Assembly: GCA_021397835.1 (NCBI GenBank)
Contig: JAJFZO010000566.1
Location: 2,914,001 to 2,978,000, forward strand
DNA length: 64,000 nucleotides
Source of the DNA: Moringa oleifera
Lineage: Eukaryota > Streptophyta > Magnoliopsida > Brassicales > Moringaceae
Direction: 5' to 3'
Part shown: piece by piece, positions 59,401-64,000 of the stretch
How the letters are laid out: every line of letters starts with the position of its first letter
Position numbering within the stretch: the stretch's first letter is position 1
The notes under the pieces: model-generated
Seen by the model: only the letters and a program-made list of their open reading frames with translations
The model's database searches: none
Told to the model about the DNA's origin: nothing
Made by a program: the position numbers and the translations under genes

Positions 59401-62400
59401 GAACATCTTTAAAAGGCAAATATAAGTCCTAAGTGTGACAGAAGGAGCCCTAAAATCTCACTTGGCAACCACATGCCACGTAGGGTTGATAATATGAAGT
59501 ACCGGATGATTCTCTTTTGTTAATTTTATGTATATAGATGTTGATTGCTAAATAGGTCTTTGTTTCTTTGGTTTCTTTTTGACGGCAAAGCTTGCAGTGA
59601 TTGACGTGGGGATAATGTTTGTTTTATACAATCTATAATATATGGTTGTGTAGTACATAGAGATTAATATAATAAGTGAGCTTGGTGGGGGCTTTCCTTT
59701 TGAGGTTCATCCTTGTGGGGATCCACATGGGCATGTGTCATGGTAGAAGAGAGTGCCTTAACCCTAGCCCGGGTTAATTCCCTCTCTCTCTCTCTAGATT
59801 TTTTTCCTATTTACATATAATTAAGCATCAACTTTATTAGTTGGATATAAAATCATTCTTAGTTTGAATTTTTTATTAATCCAAAAAATAGTCTCTTTAA
59901 TCACTAGATTACCCATAAAACAAAATATGCTATATGAGTTTAGAATTAATTAATTGGATCGAAATCTTTTATTGATTCAAATCGTATTGAGTTTTTGAAA
60001 AAATGATGAGAAACAATTATTTAAAAGTGAATTAATTATAATTTATTTATTTTTATAAATATATTAAATTATAAAAATATTTTCATATGCTTTTCATTAA
60101 AAGAAAAACTTGGCACAAACAAAATTATTAAATAATTTCAATTCTAATTAATTGAATAAACGGCCCATTCAATTGGGTATTATTGTTTGTAATTTTGTGG
60201 GTGTGTTCACTTAATTTTGGAGACTACCCACAAAAGCATATGGGGTTTAGGGTATGATTAGTTGAATAATTAAACCATCCATCAATTAACTTGTGGAGTG
60301 CGTTATTTTATTTTTTGGTAATTAGTGACCCGTGAAAGGTTGGGAATGTGAAAAGGAGGAATAGCATGATCGGTTTTAGGGATAATTAATAGAATAAATC
60401 ACCCTTATAGCTTGCATTGTTGTACCCATCAAAGGGTAAGAAGAAAAAGATTAGTATTCCATATTGGGTTAATTGGTTATAAATTAATTAATTAGCTTTC
60501 TAATAATTAAAGTGATTTAGGAGAGAGTGTTGTTTACTTAATTGTAAGTTAAAAGAAGTGTTGTTTGTATATTTGGAGGCAAATGGTGGGGAGCATCATT
60601 TCCAAGTTGTATGGGATAGTGCACTTTTACTAATATATGTACAACCTTAATGCATGATATGTTGGGTGTCTAATTATGCCACCAAGTGACACTACTCAAA
60701 GAAACTAGTACACAAGGAGGGGAGAAATTAAGCATAAAAAAACCGAGGTCATTAGAATTAAATAGTAACAATCATGTGATTTTTGTTGACATTGAATACC
60801 CTTTTTTTTTGTCTGTAACCCTTTAACAATATTTTAATTAATTAATAATACGTAAGTTAATTAAGTTATTAAATTATATCATTATTATTTAAAAATTATA
60901 AAACTAAACAAGGTATAAGATCTTAACTTTTTATATTATATATATATATGTGAAGTTAGAAAAAACTACTTAAAAGATAAAATTCGTAACAACTAAAATT
61001 TCAGAACAGATAACATTTTTTTTTTTATTCTCTTACCCAAAAAGAAAATTTTTCAATTAAGTGAAAACTATGCTTAAATTTTGTCCAAAATATTTATATT
61101 TACAAGCAGTTAGTGTATCCTCTCTAAGTTGATCGATGATTGAATTCGCTTGGAGGGTAAGCCATGATGAAGAAATATTTGAATGTTCAAAATGGAAATG
61201 GAGATAGGTATGAAACAATGAATAATAATGAAAGATGGGTTGCCATGAAATGAGGGGAAGAGAAATGGGTGGATGGAGAAAAGGAGCAAGCTTGGCAATC
61301 AAATCCATGTTTCTCAAGTACTAAACAAGCAACACATATTTCTTCAATGGAGATCACAAAAAGGCCTTCTAGTTGGGAAACAACTCATTCAAGCACTACC
61401 AACTGGCCCCTCTCCCCCACCTCTCTTTCTCCTCCTTATGTCCTTTGTGTATTTATGCACCATTACTCTTTCTCTCTCTATGTATATTCATATATATGTC
61501 ATATGAAAGACAATATATGTTTGTCATCGGCATGGCATGTGCATGCCCATGCCATCACACGTTTGAAGGAAAAATCCTGTTGTGGGCATTTGTGTCCCTT
61601 GGCCATAACAATGAACCCAGAGTTTCATATGGTTTATGACATTTTTTAGGGTTTCATCTTCTTAGATTATTAGATTATAGACTTCACGTCATGAGTGGTC
61701 CGATGTTAATTTTCTTGGTTGATTTTCTTTGAACCTATATTTCCTTGCTTCGGGTGAAAAGAAAATTAAATGACCCTACACATAAATATCAAAAGAAGGG
61801 AAAATTTTGGATCATTGATATGCTTGTTGAAAAGGGCAATGAGGAAAGAAAATTAAAGGAATTTTCTATGTAATTTGGTTCTTCTCCTTTTTCTATCTTG
61901 TCAACATGAGAAGTGTAATACGAAAAAGGATGAAAGAAACAATGAATTAAGCAATATTGAAAAACTATTTTTTATTTTTATTTTTCTTGCGTATTGAAAA
62001 TATCCTTTAATTTAAAAAATAAAATCATTTGTTGATATGAGTTTATGTTGATTTTTTTTTTTGTTTTGCTATTAAGAAATTAATTACAAAGTTATTTTTT
62101 TAATTTTAAAAATTAATATAAAATACAAAGTAATTAGCATCATAATCTTGTTTAAAAGTTTAATACAATCTAAATCAGTAAAAAAATATTAATTAATTTT
62201 TAAATAAATGTAAAATTTTCTCTATCAAATTAAATAAAAAATTCATAAAATTAATTTTTTAAAATGTTAAATAAAATAAAACATATTAAAGATATAATAT
62301 AGACATCAAGAGTGTGCTACATTTGACCAAAACAAATAACATAATGTGTGGGATGAATTTAAAGTGAGTCGGCAAACAATAATAAGACAAGCTTACGACA

Positions 62401-62900
62401 AATTTAAGTTCCTTTTTGTACTCACGAGCATGTTCATGTGAGCTTCCCAAATAATTAAAGAAATTGAAATGGAAAAGGCTAATCAGATTGACTAAACAAT
62501 GTAGGAGAGCCCACCCAGAGGAGAAATTATTTGTCCTTTTTTTTGGATAATAGGGAGGAGAGTGCTGAATGGGGAGCATGGCAGAAGGCAACTATATAGG
62601 ACTATGTATTACATGTAATGTGCCCTTAGAAAATTTTTTTAAAAAATAATTAATTAACTTTTGGTACCAAAGGAGGATGCCATGCAAAGGAACATTATTG
62701 TGGCCATGTTGGTTTCTCAATTATGCCCTTCCCCCTTTCCCTTTTGTACTCTCCCCTGCAATATTGGTAGGGAAGGTTGCTGCACCACGTTCACATCCTG
62801 TTTCCTACCTTCCTTCCTTCCTTCTCTGATTTTTTATTTTTGATAATTTTAAATTTTTATTTATATATACTATTATCAAATAATCATATATATATATGAT
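56481..62900. other. AT-rich gene desert with islands of normal complexity
   Basis: No coding gene is supported. Islands at about 57310-57540, 57950-58280, 59150-59790, 60160-60780, 61050-61700 and 62290-62830 have more balanced composition and stand between A/T-rich stretches. The frames near 61057-61649 (both strands) are short, overlapping and without family resemblance. Ordinary for plant intergenic DNA, or the regulatory flank of a gene beyond the window. Confidence 0.4.
60193..60235. other. Perfect 10-bp hairpin
   Basis: TTTTGTGGGT (60193-60202) and ACCCACAAAA (60226-60235) are exact reverse complements around a 23-nt loop. Confidence 0.7.
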
Positions 62901-63398
62901 AAAAACTGTATAAAATTTTGATATTTATTTAATATTATCAAACATATTTTGATACGTAAAAAATAATAAATCGAATTTCAAATCAGTATTAAATTGAACT
63001 TTATTAAAAATATTTAAAAAATAAAAATATTCAAATCAAAAATCTTGCAAATTACATAAATTTTGATTTAAAATTTTTTATAAATGTAAAAAATATTTAA
63101 ACTATTATTCCAAAAAAAAAATAAAATTTTTGGAGTACTGAAAATATTTTTTAAAATATTTACACTGTTAAAAACTTAAAAATTGCGAAAAAAAAAATTG
63201 TGAGTTAAAAATGGTTCAAAATTGAAGCATGTACTTCAAATGTAACATAAAATTTATTTAAATATTTTAATTACATTTTATTTGAATCAATATTCAGTTT
63301 AAATTAAATTGATAAATTAAAATTTAATTTATCATTTTTTGAACATTGAGTTTTGTTTGATAGTACGGGATAAACATCAAATTTTTATATAATTTTTA
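62901..63398 (+). mobile_element. AT-rich foldback/MITE-like element, copy 2
   Basis: Imperfect inverted arms at 62901-62999 and 63297-63398. The interior contains ATATTCAAATCAAAAATCTT and GAGTACTGAAAATA, which match the complement of the element at 31050-31572 in the same order. About 498 bp, no coding capacity. Ends are approximate. Confidence 0.6.
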
Positions 63399-63439
63399 TT
63401 CTAATATATATTTTTATAAATAACATAAAAATTATTTTT

Positions 63440-63910
63440 ATTTTTATTTTAAGTTAGATTTTTCAATTGATTTAATTTTTATTAAGTTTTGATTTGATTT
63501 AATTTATATCTAAATATTTAAATTAAAAATCTTATATAATAAATTTTAACTTAAATTTTTTATAAATATAAAAAAATTGTTCAAGTTATCATCACAAAAT
63601 ATAAAACAAAATATTTTGAGTATTAAAAATTTATATTTAAAAATTTATATAATGAAAAATTTTTAAAAATTAAAATAAAAATAATTTATAAATAAAAAAT
63701 TTTTAAATGTTTGAACTTGAAATAGAATGTAAATTTTATATAAATTATTTTTAATATATTTTAATAATAAAAATATTATTAATTTTATATAACCATTTGA
63801 ATTAATATTTGAATTAAATTAAATTAAAATTTTAAATATAAAATCAAATCAATTAAAACTTTGATATTTAAATTAAAATAAAATAAAATAAAATTTTTTA
63901 ATTTTTATAT
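63440..63910 (+). mobile_element. Degenerate neighbouring copy of the foldback family
   Basis: It repeats the order of blocks of the preceding element in weaker form: AAAAATCTTATATAATAAA, then AAATTTTTTATAAATATAAA, then GAGTATTAAAAAT. Very AT-rich, so part of the resemblance could be compositional. Confidence 0.35.
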
Positions 63911-64000
63911 ATATTAAAAAAATATGATAATTCAGCATACCAACACTTACACTGTAATGAATTTACAATAAACTCTATATCATATTAGTTGAGCTCTTAC

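Noticed and set aside
61057..61649. Overlapping small frames on both strands as a gene
   Set aside because: Frames are short and of low-complexity Ser/Thr/Leu/Phe content, with no domain, no consistent start context and no splice model that extends them.

Overview
The window is nuclear DNA from a flowering plant, most likely a woody or herbaceous eudicot. The evidence is multi-exon genes with GT..AG introns, TATA boxes of the TATAAATA type about 80-110 bp before start codons, AT-rich intergenic DNA, decayed Ty1/copia retrotransposons, and protein families that are plant-specific or plant-typical: an Rf-like P-class PPR protein, DC2.15-type hybrid proline-rich proteins, an NPF6 transporter and a plant PH-ORP lipid-binding protein. 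I cannot name the species.

Layout. An intronless PPR gene lies at 200-2050 (+) and ends at an in-frame TAG inside its 15th repeat. From 6.4 to 29.9 kb there is a dispersed array of five small secreted cell-wall-type genes with an eight-cysteine domain: 6616, 10263, 17691 and 29473 on + and 20969-21421 on -. The first two are recent duplicates that also share non-coding blocks on both sides. The array is interrupted by two dead copia elements (about 12.47-16.52 kb and 26.05-28.56 kb). A five-exon NPF6.3/NRT1.1-like transporter lies at 37059-40821 (+). A ten-exon oxysterol-binding-protein-related (ORP) gene lies at 44906-53773 (-). From 54 kb to the end I find no convincing protein-coding gene, only AT-rich DNA with islands of normal complexity, microsatellites and foldback elements.

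Functions. The genes are unrelated housekeeping or accessory functions rather than a pathway. The PPR acts on organellar RNA, the eight-cysteine proteins go to the cell wall, the NPF protein sits in the plasma membrane, and the ORP acts at membrane contact sites. The only functional cluster is the eight-cysteine family.

Most unusual signals: (1) a set of five interspersed, nearly identical 17-21 nt direct repeats (core GTGAAGTGAAAACTCGA) at 32434-32796, separated by unrelated 45-97 nt spacers, in a gene-free interval; (2) an AT-rich foldback (MITE-like) family of about 500 bp present at 31.05-31.57 kb and, in the opposite orientation, at 62.90-63.40 kb, with a further degenerate copy next to it; (3) a tyrosine in the NPF protein where Arabidopsis NRT1.1 has its nitrate-binding histidine; (4) the nonsense codon in the last PPR repeat. 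All splice models were inferred by eye from GT/AG sites, reading phase and family similarity.
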